A stretch of DNA of 64,000 bases, from assembly GCA_945861585.1 (NCBI GenBank), contig CAMAVC010000003.1, positions 1-64,000 of the forward strand, in the 5' to 3' direction. The notes beneath the pieces are model-generated. The model had not been told where the DNA came from and ran no database searches. It saw nothing but the letters and a program-made list of their open reading frames with translations. This document shows positions 1 through 7,847 of this stretch, one piece after another; positions within the stretch are counted from its first letter, which is position 1; each line of letters opens with the position of its first letter. This stretch comes from Planctomicrobium piriforme. GTDB taxonomy: Bacteria; Planctomycetota; Planctomycetia; Pirellulales; UBA1268. Made by a program: the position numbers and the translations under genes.

Positions 1-237
1 ATTTGCCTGCGCTGCGCCATCCATGGCTCCGCTGGTCAAATACGCCGGCGAGCGGGACACGGGGAGCCCGAAGCCTCCTCCACTGGAACGGGGAGGCGAG
101 GGGTTACCCCTGCCGTTGAGACGGCGTATGTGACCAGCGTAGGCAGGAAGCCGGAGCGCAGGCACATCCGAGCGAGCGGAGGCCACGATGGCCGCAGTGA
201 GCGTCCGGCGAGACGGTACGGGGTAACCCCGAGCCGG
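1..237. repeat. MITE-like repeat, copy 1 (left end outside window)
   Basis: First of five related intergenic elements. Bases 1-80 read in the forward sense (around GCTGCGCCATCCATGGCTCC) and bases 100-237 hold the same sequence family in reverse complement, so the element is a large imperfect hairpin. The right terminal repeat at 201-237 contains ACGGGGTAACCCCGAGCC and matches the right ends of the copies at 3961-4351 and 26053-26493. Small open frames through it are by-products of the repeat. Bases 238-377 are the leader of the ompH-like gene; I see no clear promoter there. Confidence 0.75.
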
Positions 238-377
238 ATTGGGCGCGTTGAGCAAGGAAAGCGGGCGTTTTCCCTGCATTTTTGGCCTTGAGCCGGCGTG
301 GGGCGGTTGGCATCATCCCGCCCTCCCCGGAGTTCCCGCGGCACCGCCACGAGTCAATCAAGCAAGGAGTGCATTCC

Positions 378-1001
378 GTGAAGTCGCAACTGGCAGGCGT
401 TCTGTGTGTGGCCGTGCTGGCCATCGTCGAAGTTCCCGCATTCGGCCAGGCGCCGGCCCAGGCGCCGTCGGCGGCCAGCCCGGCGACGCACGTGGCCGTG
501 ATCGACGTGGGCTACGTCTTCAAGAACCACAACCGCTTCAAGGCGGCAATGGACAAGATGAAGGACGAGGTGATGGCCGCCGAAAACGGCCTCAAGGCGG
601 AGCGCGACCGCATCAACGGGCTCATGGAGCAGCTCAAGGGTTTCAACGTGGGCACCCCGGAATACAAGAAGCTCGAGGCCGAGGTGGCGAAGGCGCAGGG
701 TGACTTCAACGTCAACGCCCAGCTCCAGAAGAAAGACTTCATGGATCGCGAGGCCAAGGTGTATCTCCAGGTCTACACCGAAATCGAGAACGCCGTGGCG
801 CAGTTCGCCCGTGAGCACCGGATCGCCGTGGTGCACCGGTTCGACGGCGAGCCGGTCGACAACTCGGATCGCAATCAGATCCTGCGCGGCATCACGAAGC
901 CGATCGTGTACCTCGAGCCGGGCATCGACATCACGCCGGACGTCCTCAAGATGCTCAACGGTGCCGCCGTTGCCGCTGGTGGGGCCCCGGCGCGCCGCTG
1001 A
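378..1001 (+). CDS. OmpH/Skp-family periplasmic chaperone-like protein
   Basis: A secreted 207-residue protein of the OmpH/Skp type, which holds unfolded outer-membrane proteins in the periplasm. The GTG start at 378 is preceded by AAGGAG at 364-369 and gives a normal signal peptide ending near AFGQA; an in-frame ATG at 282 would put 32 unlikely residues in front of it. After the signal comes a short beta segment (VAVIDVGYVFKNH) and then a long charged helical region, as expected for the coiled-coil tentacles. It starts a tandem plus-strand cluster with lpxC, lpxA and an oxidoreductase; ompH next to lpx genes is a common arrangement in diderm bacteria. Planctomycete OmpH proteins are poorly characterised, so the chaperone role is inferred from the family. 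Confidence 0.85.
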   Translation: MKSQLAGVLCVAVLAIVEVPAFGQAPAQAPSAASPATHVAVIDVGYVFKNHNRFKAAMDKMKDEVMAAENGLKAERDRINGLMEQLKGFNVGTPEYKKLEAEVAKAQGDFNVNAQLQKKDFMDREAKVYLQVYTEIENAVAQFAREHRIAVVHRFDGEPVDNSDRNQILRGITKPIVYLEPGIDITPDVLKMLNGAAVAAGGAPARR

Positions 1002-1059
1002 GGCGTTGGCCGGGTCGAGCTCGTGGGTCGGGCCAACGCGAGAACAAGTGCCGCGAAGC

Positions 1060-1926
1060 ATGCAATTCACTTCCCGTCCACGTTCGCAGCAGACGGTTCG
1101 CCGTTCCGTGATCGTGGCGGGCAAGGGCTACTGGAGCGGCCTCGATAACCGGGTCGAGATCGCTCCGGCACCGGCTGGCGCAGGGGTGGTGTTCGTGCGT
1201 GACGGCGTGCGGCTGCCGGCCGTGGTCAGCCTTCGGGTGGATGCCGTGGCACGCACGAATCTGCAGGCGGGCGGTGTGCGGCTCGAAATGGTGGAGCACC
1301 TCCTGAGCGCCCTGGCGGCACTCGAAGTCGACTGCTGCACCGTGTCGCTGACGGCGGATGAACTTCCGCGGCTCGATGGCTCGTCGCTGGCGTTCGTCGA
1401 GGCGATCGACGACGCGGGAGTGGTGCCGCTCGAGGAGCCCGTCGCTCCGCTCGTCGCCTGCGACCGGCTGCGGGTGGGCGACGACGAGGCCTGGATCGAG
1501 GTGTTGCCGCCACGATTTCCGGGCCTGTCGGTCGACTATGTTCTCGATTACGGCCCGGGGCCGATCGGGCGGCAGGAGTTCTCGATCGAGATCACGCCGG
1601 ACTCATACCGGCGCGAGTTGGCGAGGGCCCGCACGTTCATCACGATCGACGAGGCAGATCGCCTGCGGGCGGCAGGGCTCGGGCTCGATGTGTCGATGCA
1701 GGATCTCGTCGTGTTCGGGCCGCAGGGCCCGGTCGACAATCGGCTGCGCTGGCCGGACGAATGCGTGCGGCACAAAGTGCTCGATCTCGTGGGTGATCTG
1801 GCGCTTGCCGGCCGGCCGATCCACGGGCACGTGCGGGCGTATCGTAGCGGCCATCGCCTCAACGCCATGCTCGCCGCCAAGCTCGTGCGAGCGGCCGTCG
1901 AGCGCGATGTTTGCGTGCCGACCTGA
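1060..1926 (+). CDS. lpxC: UDP-3-O-acyl-N-acetylglucosamine deacetylase
   Basis: Catalyses the committed step of lipid A synthesis, the zinc-dependent removal of acetate from UDP-3-O-acyl-GlcNAc in the cytoplasm. The 288-residue protein keeps the family signatures: EHLLSALAAL with Glu79-His80, HKVLDLVGDL with His238 and Asp242, and SGHRLN with His265, positions that coincide with the metal and catalytic residues of the E. coli enzyme. The ATG at 1060 gives the usual short N-terminus (VAGKGYWSGLDN); no strong ribosome binding site is seen in front of it, and the frame is open further upstream. It lies 58 bases after the ompH-like gene and 19 before lpxA. Unlike in some Bacteroidetes there is no fused FabZ domain. 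Confidence 0.96.
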   Translation: MQFTSRPRSQQTVRRSVIVAGKGYWSGLDNRVEIAPAPAGAGVVFVRDGVRLPAVVSLRVDAVARTNLQAGGVRLEMVEHLLSALAALEVDCCTVSLTADELPRLDGSSLAFVEAIDDAGVVPLEEPVAPLVACDRLRVGDDEAWIEVLPPRFPGLSVDYVLDYGPGPIGRQEFSIEITPDSYRRELARARTFITIDEADRLRAAGLGLDVSMQDLVVFGPQGPVDNRLRWPDECVRHKVLDLVGDLALAGRPIHGHVRAYRSGHRLNAMLAAKLVRAAVERDVCVPT

Positions 1927-1945
1927 GGGGCGAAAGGACGACGGC

Positions 1946-2812
1946 ATGGGCGACGAGTACGAACCAACCGAGCGACACGTCCATCCGCTGGAGAGTCTGG
2001 CCCGAGGAGCCGTGCTCGTCGCGCCGACGGCCGTCGTCGAGCCCGGTGCGGTGCTGGGCCCGGGTGTCCGGATCGGGCACTTCAGCGTGATTTCGGCCGG
2101 TGCGGTGATCGGCCCCGGCACCGTCGTGGAAAACCACGTCACGATCGCCGGCGACGTGCGCATCGGGGCCCGCAACCGGATCTTTCCCAACTGCGTGATC
2201 GGGGCCGAGCCGCAAGACGTGAGCTATCGCGGCAGCCCGACCCGCGTGGTGATCGGCGATGACAACGTGATTCGTGAGGGTGTCACGATCAATCGGGCGA
2301 CCGAAAAGGAAGACGGTGAGACGGTCGTGGGGAACGGGAACTTCCTCATGGCCTGCTGCCATGTGGCCCATGACTGCCGGATCGGCGACCACGTGATCAT
2401 CGCCAACGGGACGCTGCTCGGCGGCCACGTGCGCGTGCACTCGCATGCGTCGCTCTCTGGAGCCGTGGCGGTGCACCACTGGGCCACGATCGGCGGCTGG
2501 TCGTTCGTGGCGGGCGTGTCGCGGGTGCTGCACGACATTCCCCCGTTCATGCTCTGCGAAGGGATGCCGGCGCGGCCGCGGTGTGTGAACGTCGTGGCGC
2601 TGCGTCGCGGCGGCTTCACGGCCGACGCGATCGCCGCCGTCACGGAAGCCCATCGGCTCGTCTATCGGGCAAAGGTCGGGCTGGCATCGGCCCGCGAGAT
2701 TCTGCAGTCGCAGGGCATGCTCGTGCCGCCCGTCATGGAGCTGCTCGATTTTCTGACTCATCAACACGAAGGGCGGCACGGCCGCGCCCGGGAACGCCGG
2801 AGGGCTGCATGA
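1946..2812 (+). CDS. lpxA: Acyl-ACP--UDP-N-acetylglucosamine O-acyltransferase
   Basis: First acyl transfer of lipid A synthesis: moves a hydroxyacyl chain from ACP to UDP-GlcNAc (or its 3-amino analogue). The 288-residue protein has the left-handed beta-helix hexapeptide pattern over roughly residues 25-200, the LpxA words GAEPQD and NVIREGVTINRAT, and AHDCRIGD with the likely catalytic His142. The C-terminal helical part is about 25 residues longer than in E. coli and ends in a basic tail. A GAAAGGAC ribosome binding site precedes the ATG at 1946. Its stop overlaps the next start by four bases (ATGA), so the following oxidoreductase is probably translationally coupled. Acyl-acceptor preference (ester or amide) cannot be decided by eye. 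Confidence 0.95.
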   Translation: MGDEYEPTERHVHPLESLARGAVLVAPTAVVEPGAVLGPGVRIGHFSVISAGAVIGPGTVVENHVTIAGDVRIGARNRIFPNCVIGAEPQDVSYRGSPTRVVIGDDNVIREGVTINRATEKEDGETVVGNGNFLMACCHVAHDCRIGDHVIIANGTLLGGHVRVHSHASLSGAVAVHHWATIGGWSFVAGVSRVLHDIPPFMLCEGMPARPRCVNVVALRRGGFTADAIAAVTEAHRLVYRAKVGLASAREILQSQGMLVPPVMELLDFLTHQHEGRHGRARERRRAA

Positions 2813-3897
2813 CGAAGACGAAGATGGCGGTGGTAGGCTGCGGACATCTGGGCACGATCCATGCCCGCCTGCTTGCCGGGCGTGACGACGTGGAACTCGT
2901 GGCAGTGGTCGATCCTTCGCCGGACGCAGCGGCCCGCGTGGCGCAGGCACACGGCTGCCTTGCCGCGTCAGATCCGCGCGATCTCGTGGGCCGCGTCGAC
3001 GCGGCCGTGGTGGCGGCGCCCACCGGCCTGCATGCGAGCGTGTCGCTGCCACTGCTCGAGGCTGGCATCGATCTGCTCGTCGAGAAACCGATCGCGGCCG
3101 AGGTCGAAGACGCCCGCGCGATCGTGACGACGGCCCGCCGGCACGGCCGGATCGTCGCCGTCGGCCACGTGGAGCGGTTCAATCCGGCCTGGAAGCTCGC
3201 GACGGAGCATGTCGGTCGGCCCACGGTGATCGAATCGGCCCGCCTGGCCCCGTTCACGTTTCGCTCGATGGACGTGGGCGTGGTGCACGACCTCATGATC
3301 CACGACATCGACCTCGTGCTCTCGCTCGAGCCGGGCCGACTCGAGCACGTGGAAGCCCACGGCCTCGCCGCGACCGGCGGGCACGAAGACGCCGTCAAGG
3401 CCCGGCTCACCTTCGCATCGGGCCTCGTCGCCGATCTCACCGCCTCCCGCATCAGCCCCGTGCTGCGGCGCACCATATCGATCTGGTCGGCCACGGCGCT
3501 CGCCACGGTCGACTTCAATGCCAAGACGGTCGAGGTGATCGGCGCCTCGCCCGACGTCCAGGCCGGCCGATTCGTCGCCTCGGCCGTGCCGCCCGCCGAG
3601 CGAGCCGTGATGAAAGATGCGTTCTTCACCGCCGTGCTGCCGCGCGAGACGCTCACGGTGCCCGACGCCAACGCCATCGCGTGCGAACACGAAGATTTTC
3701 TGGCGGCGATCCGCACCGGCCGCGCTCCGCTCGTCTCCGCATCGGCAGGGGCTGCGGCCCTCGAGATCGCCAACCGCGTGATCGACTGCCTGGCGTGCAC
3801 GAAATTCGGCAGCGCGCACGAACCGCCCGTCTCGATCGCCCACCCGGCAGCCTCCCCCCGACCGCTCCCGTCGCTCCCACGCCGCAAGACGGGCTAG
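2809..3897 (+). CDS. Gfo/Idh/MocA oxidoreductase, possible UDP-GlcNAc 3-dehydrogenase (GnnA-like)
   Basis: NAD(P)-dependent oxidoreductase of 362 residues. The N-terminus has the Rossmann motif VVGCGHLGTIHARLL, followed by the family EKP motif (LLVEKPIAAE) and a DLMIHDIDLVLSL segment near residue 165 that carries the usual catalytic His/Asp region. The gene overlaps lpxA by four bases. In Acidithiobacillus a related enzyme, GnnA, oxidises UDP-GlcNAc at C-3 and, with the aminotransferase GnnB, supplies UDP-GlcNAc3N for lipid A with amide-linked acyl chains. The overlap with lpxA makes such a role attractive here, but no gnnB-like gene follows; a repeat element comes next. Other sugar-nucleotide substrates remain possible. 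Confidence 0.88.
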   Translation: MTKTKMAVVGCGHLGTIHARLLAGRDDVELVAVVDPSPDAAARVAQAHGCLAASDPRDLVGRVDAAVVAAPTGLHASVSLPLLEAGIDLLVEKPIAAEVEDARAIVTTARRHGRIVAVGHVERFNPAWKLATEHVGRPTVIESARLAPFTFRSMDVGVVHDLMIHDIDLVLSLEPGRLEHVEAHGLAATGGHEDAVKARLTFASGLVADLTASRISPVLRRTISIWSATALATVDFNAKTVEVIGASPDVQAGRFVASAVPPAERAVMKDAFFTAVLPRETLTVPDANAIACEHEDFLAAIRTGRAPLVSASAGAAALEIANRVIDCLACTKFGSAHEPPVSIAHPAASPRPLPSLPRRKTG

Positions 3898-3960
3898 GTT
3901 GCCAGGATTGCGCGGAGCAGGAGATACCAACCTGCACCGAGCGCTGGCGTTATTGGTTGG

Positions 3961-4351
3961 CGCCGGCTCGGGGTTACCCCGTACCGTCTCGCCGGACGTT
4001 CGCCTCCGCCCTCCAGGCTCCGGCTCACTCGGATTTGCCTGCGCTGCGCCATCCATGGCTTCGCTGGTCAAATACGCCGGCTCAACGGTAGGGGTAACCC
4101 CGAGCCTCCCCGTCAGGAAGCCCGAGGCGTGAGCCGAAGGGATGCCGGTTAGCAGTTTCGGCGGAGACGGTCGGTGGGCACGCGCAGACGAAGGGAGTCG
4201 TTGAGGACTATCGGCGTCCGAGCAAAACCCACGAGTCTTGTACTCTCAACACGACCGTAGTCGAGCATGCCTACCGCCGGCTCCGAATGCGGGTGGTTGA
4301 CTGGCTGCCCGAACGTCCGGCGAGACGGTACGGGGCAGCCCCGAGCCGGCA
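3961..4351. repeat. MITE-like repeat, copy 2, with about 39 bp terminal inverted repeats
   Basis: A 391 bp element filling most of the 531 bp gap after the oxidoreductase gene. Its ends, 3961-4000 and 4312-4351, are inverted copies of each other with about 37 of 40 bases matching; the core is CGGCTCGGGGTTACCCCG with its reverse complement at the far end. Inside are a second inverted pair around ATCCATGGCTTCGCTGGTC and a module at 4159-4291 that recurs in the copy at 34 kb and, reversed, in the copy at 21 kb. No transposase is encoded. The remaining bases 3898-3960 and 4352-4428 show nothing except the ribosome binding site of the next gene. Confidence 0.8.
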
Positions 4352-4428
4352 CCACATTGCCGTCCTCAAGCCAGTTTTTGCGAGTTGACGGCCGTCATGT
4401 GCCGAAGAAACCAAGCGGGAGGCGGAGC

Positions 4429-5031
4429 ATGAGAATCGCTATCGTGCTGGCGTGCGTGGTGGTGGCGGCCGGGGGCCGGGCGGACGAATTGCAGTTGCAC
4501 GATTTCGACGGCGTGGCGTCGCTCGCGGCTTCGCTGCGCGCGAGTGATCTCGAAGTCGAGGAGGAGGCGGCCGCGCTCGGCGTCGTGGTGAAGGGTCCCA
4601 CGGCGCCCGACCAGGTGCGGCAGCCGCTGACGGCCGAGGTGCGGCATCGGATCAATGTGATCGACGGGTTGATCGACGGGGTCGAGGGCGTCGAGGTGAT
4701 GGCGGGAATGCAGGCCGATCGCACGATGATCAGCGACGGTCCGGCGAAGCTGGTCGGTGGCGTGGGGATGGCCGCAGAGCACGCGCGCGGCCGCGAGTCG
4801 CTCGAGGTGCGCACGCTCGTGGGCCAGAACGAGCAGTGGGGCCGGATCGGCCTCGAGGTGGGGCCGCGGATCGAGCGCCGGCTGCCGGGGGGCATCACGC
4901 TGTTCTTCGACGGCAAGGCCGAGGCCACCTCGACGCCGTGGCAGCCGATCGGCGGGCAGTCGCTGCCCGGCCAGGCGACCGACGGCCTCGGCCTCATCGG
5001 CGTGGCCGGTCGCACAGGCCTCCTGCGCTAG
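4429..5031 (+). CDS. Secreted protein of unknown function
   Basis: A 200-residue protein with a short signal peptide (RIAIVLACVVVAAGG) starting at ATG 4429 behind a GGGAGGCGGAG ribosome binding site. An in-frame ATG at 4267 lies inside the repeat element and is rejected. The mature part has an acidic helical stretch (residues 30-60), then segments that look like beta strands (VEVMAGMQADRTMISDGPAKL and a C-terminal part ending GLIGVAGRTGLL). I do not recognise a family. It ends four bases before the stop of the converging membrane-protein gene. Confidence 0.75.
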   Translation: MRIAIVLACVVVAAGGRADELQLHDFDGVASLAASLRASDLEVEEEAAALGVVVKGPTAPDQVRQPLTAEVRHRINVIDGLIDGVEGVEVMAGMQADRTMISDGPAKLVGGVGMAAEHARGRESLEVRTLVGQNEQWGRIGLEVGPRIERRLPGGITLFFDGKAEATSTPWQPIGGQSLPGQATDGLGLIGVAGRTGLLR

Positions 5032-5035
5032 CCGG

Positions 5036-6529
5036 CTACGCCAGGTCGCGATTCTGGAAGAGCACGAGCGCCACGAGCAGGGCGACGGCCGAGTAGAGGG
5101 CGGCGTAGAGCGCGGCCCAGCCGAGGTAGATCCAGGGCACGGGGACGCCGCCCACCACCGCCGCCTCGATCGTGAAATGTTCGAGCACGGGCAAGAGCGT
5201 CGCGAAGAGCTGCCCCACGAACCGCACGATCGCGAATTTGCCCACGCTCGATTGCACGATCAGCGGCACGAGGTGGCCGAGCGCGTAGATCGTGAAGCAG
5301 ATGATGAGGTTGGGGATCATGCCGAGCCTGGTCGAGACGGCGAGGCTCACCGCGGCGAGCAGGATCGTCTCGAGGAGCGAGAGCACGAGGCCCGGCACGA
5401 CGGTGATCATCTCGTCGGCGCAGTCGCGCCACAGCGGGTCGACCTTCGAAGATTCGCGGGCATCGTACACCACCTTGAGGCTCGTCGTGGCCATCAGCAC
5501 GCTGCCCAGGATCAGAAACACGAGCAGGGCCACGAGCACGAGGCCGGCGAACTTGCCGAGGATGAACTGCGGCCGGGTGAGCGGCTTCGAGAGCACCGTG
5601 AGCGCCGTGCGGCCTTCGATTTCGTCGGCCACCGCCACGCTCGCCGTCCAGACGACCACGAGCAGGGCCAACACCTTGATGAGCGTGAGCCCGCTGTCCT
5701 TGAGCATCTTCACGTCTTCGCCAAACGTGTTGTAGGGAATCACGATGAACAGCACGAGCAGCACGGCGCCCACGATGAGCGCCACGGTGAACACCGGCTG
5801 GCCGATCGCCTCCTTCGTGGTCGTGGCGGCCACGGCCGCCACGCGGCGCGGGATGAGCCGGAAGAGCGCGTAGGCCGCGGCGATCGCGAGCAGCGTGGCC
5901 GCCGTCCAGGGCAGGATGCCCGACTGGGGAAACTCGGGCTCCAGGCTGCCGCGGACGCGGAGCGTGACCGGCTCGGCCGACGGGTTTGTGGCCTCGAGCT
6001 TGGCCCGCGCGCCGAGGAACGGGCTCGTGGCTCCTTCGCCCCGCGTCCACGTCCAGGGTGCCGTCGCCTGAAGTTCGACGTCGGGCACCTTGGCCATCGC
6101 GAAACCCTCGATCGCCTGCTGCGTGCGCACGGTGAGCGGCGCGGTGCTTTCGAGCGACAAGGAGGCGAGCTCCTGCGGACGCAGATCGAGTTCGATCGGC
6201 TGGAGGGTGGCGTGCGGCGCGATCGTGACCGTGCGGTCGAGGCCGTTGCTCGACGCCATCCGGGCGAGCGACCGGGCGATCTGGCCGAGTGGCACGAGCG
6301 GTGCGAATGCCAAGGCCACGAACGTCAGGGCCAGGAGCAGCCAGCCGAGCGGGCCGGCGAACCCGTCGCCCAGGCTCGCCCGCGCCTCCGTCGCGGCTCG
6401 CGGCTGCACCACGCGGAGCAGCCCCCACGCCGCGAGGATGCCGACGAGCGCGAGGGCGCCGCCTGCACCCACGAGCCAGATGGGAGGCACGGCGATCAGC
6501 CAGCGATTGGCGAACAGTGGCAGGCACAT
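5036..6529 (-). CDS. ABC-2-type multi-pass membrane protein
   Basis: A 497-residue integral membrane protein with two hydrophobic segments near the N-terminus, a soluble beta-rich domain of about 150 residues outside the membrane, and about seven further transmembrane segments. The C-terminal half resembles ABC-2 permeases, including DEIEGRTALTVLSKPLTRPQFILGKF, here given only in part: EIEGRTALTVLSKP is the word typical of that family. No ATPase gene is adjacent, so the partner must be elsewhere. The ATG at 6529 has no clear ribosome binding site; the frame stays open upstream into the peptidase gene. It is the last gene of a minus-strand run that starts with the acetyltransferase gene, 67 bases after the M16 peptidase. 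Confidence 0.85.
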   Translation of the reverse strand: MCLPLFANRWLIAVPPIWLVGAGGALALVGILAAWGLLRVVQPRAATEARASLGDGFAGPLGWLLLALTFVALAFAPLVPLGQIARSLARMASSNGLDRTVTIAPHATLQPIELDLRPQELASLSLESTAPLTVRTQQAIEGFAMAKVPDVELQATAPWTWTRGEGATSPFLGARAKLEATNPSAEPVTLRVRGSLEPEFPQSGILPWTAATLLAIAAAYALFRLIPRRVAAVAATTTKEAIGQPVFTVALIVGAVLLVLFIVIPYNTFGEDVKMLKDSGLTLIKVLALLVVVWTASVAVADEIEGRTALTVLSKPLTRPQFILGKFAGLVLVALLVFLILGSVLMATTSLKVVYDARESSKVDPLWRDCADEMITVVPGLVLSLLETILLAAVSLAVSTRLGMIPNLIICFTIYALGHLVPLIVQSSVGKFAIVRFVGQLFATLLPVLEHFTIEAAVVGGVPVPWIYLGWAALYAALYSAVALLVALVLFQNRDLA

Positions 6530-6596
6530 GGTTGGGGGGCCGCACGGAGCGATGAGGGATGCCGTCTCGAGCCGCTGATTGTGCCTCGCGGCACCG

Positions 6597-7847
6597 TCAG
6601 GCGGAAGTGCCCGTGTGCGGGCCCGCGAGCACGGTCGCGGCCGGGCCATCGAGGGGCCAGCGGTCGAGCACGTGATGGACGTGGTCGAGGCTGATGCTCT
6701 CCACGATCGCCAGGTCGTCGGCCACCGAGCGGTAGCGGCCCGTGTGAGCCCATTCCAAGCCCACGCCAAACAGTCGGCGCCGCGGCCGCTCACCGGCCAG
6801 CACCACCCGGCCGGCGAGCTTGTTGCGGGCTTGGCCGAGTTCGGCGGCCGTGATGCCTTGTCGGGCGGCGTCGGCGTAGCACGCGACGATCCTGGCCAGG
6901 AGAGACTCCACGTCGGTGGCATCGCACGAGAGCTGCGTGGCGAAGAAGCCCGCGTCGAGATAGTCGTGGTGATGGAGCGACGCATGCTCCGCTTCGCCGG
7001 AGTCGACGAGCGACCAATAGAGGCGGCTGCCCGACTCGTCACCCAGGATCACCGCGAGCAGCTTCGCCGGGTAGCGGTCGTCATCGCTGCCATCGGGCCC
7101 GGCCGACATCCGCACCGCATACTCGAGCGCCGCGCCCGGGCGGGTGATCGACTCCACGATCGGCCGGCCGCCGTCGGGATGGGCCGTGGCCGGGACCGTG
7201 CGCGGGGCTGCGGCCTGCGGCTCCCAGTCGCCGCAGTGCCGGCGCGCCGTCTCCACGAGGGCGGCGAAGTCCACCGCGCCGGTCGCCGCGAGCACGATGT
7301 TGTCGGGGGCATACCGGCGCCGATGGTAGTCGCGCATCGCGTCGACGGGGAGCGCGGTGATCGAGTCGACCGTGCCGAGCACGCTCCGCGCCAGCGGGTG
7401 GCCGGCGAAGAACGCCGCCCGGCAGCGGTCGTCGGCGCCGAAGGGCGGCTGGTCGTCGTACATCCGAATTTCTTCGAGGATCACGAGCTTTTCGGTCTGG
7501 AAGTCTTCGTCGCGGAGCGCCGGCCGCATCATCCGTGTGAGGAGCGACACGGCCTCGTGCTGCTGCTCCGGGAGCACGGCGGCGTGGTAGACGGTGTCTT
7601 CCTCGCTCGTAAACGCATTGGCCGCGGCGCCCATCCAGTCGAAGCGGCGGTTGATCTCGTCGCCGGAGAGGTCATGCGTGCCCTTGAACACCATGTGCTC
7701 GAGAAAATGGCTCGCCCCCCAGAGGGCGTCGGTCTCGTCGCGGGCCCCGGTCTTCACGAAGAAGCCGACGCTCGTCGAGAGCGCACCGTCGGTGATCTCG
7801 GCGATCACGTCGAGGCCGTTGGGCAGTCGTTCATGCCGAAACTGCAT
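6597..7847 (-). CDS. M16 zinc metallopeptidase, catalytic subunit
   Basis: A 416-residue insulinase/processing-peptidase-type protein. The inverted zinc motif is intact: His47-Phe-Leu-Glu50-His51, with a downstream ILEEIRMYDD segment supplying the distal glutamate. The C-terminal half keeps the M16 fold (ESGSRLYWSLVDSGEAEH) but lacks the conserved Arg/Tyr pair that positions substrate. That pair is present in the neighbouring subunit, so the two products probably work as a heterodimer, as known for M16B pairs. GGAGGTGC precedes the ATG at 7847, and the start lies inside the end of the upstream gene (17-base overlap). No signal peptide is seen, so a cytoplasmic location is likely. Confidence 0.93.
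   Translation of the reverse strand: MQFRHERLPNGLDVIAEITDGALSTSVGFFVKTGARDETDALWGASHFLEHMVFKGTHDLSGDEINRRFDWMGAAANAFTSEEDTVYHAAVLPEQQHEAVSLLTRMMRPALRDEDFQTEKLVILEEIRMYDDQPPFGADDRCRAAFFAGHPLARSVLGTVDSITALPVDAMRDYHRRRYAPDNIVLAATGAVDFAALVETARRHCGDWEPQAAAPRTVPATAHPDGGRPIVESITRPGAALEYAVRMSAGPDGSDDDRYPAKLLAVILGDESGSRLYWSLVDSGEAEHASLHHHDYLDAGFFATQLSCDATDVESLLARIVACYADAARQGITAAELGQARNKLAGRVVLAGERPRRRLFGVGLEWAHTGRYRSVADDLAIVESISLDHVHHVLDRWPLDGPAATVLAGPHTGTSA

Noticed and set aside
3961-4351. CRISPR array or integron attC sites
   Set aside because: No regularly spaced short repeats with unique spacers and no integrase or cas gene; the structure is that of an inverted-end element.
4159-4380. Possible decayed coding tail in the MITE module (reads GGHAQTKGVVEDY in one frame)
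   Set aside because: The reading is shared with the copy at 21 kb but is frameshifted by one base in the copy at 34 kb, so coding conservation is not supported.
4757-6694. Plus-strand open frame of 645 codons
   Set aside because: It is antisense to the ABC-2-type membrane protein and has the Arg/Glu/His-rich composition produced by GC-rich reverse frames.
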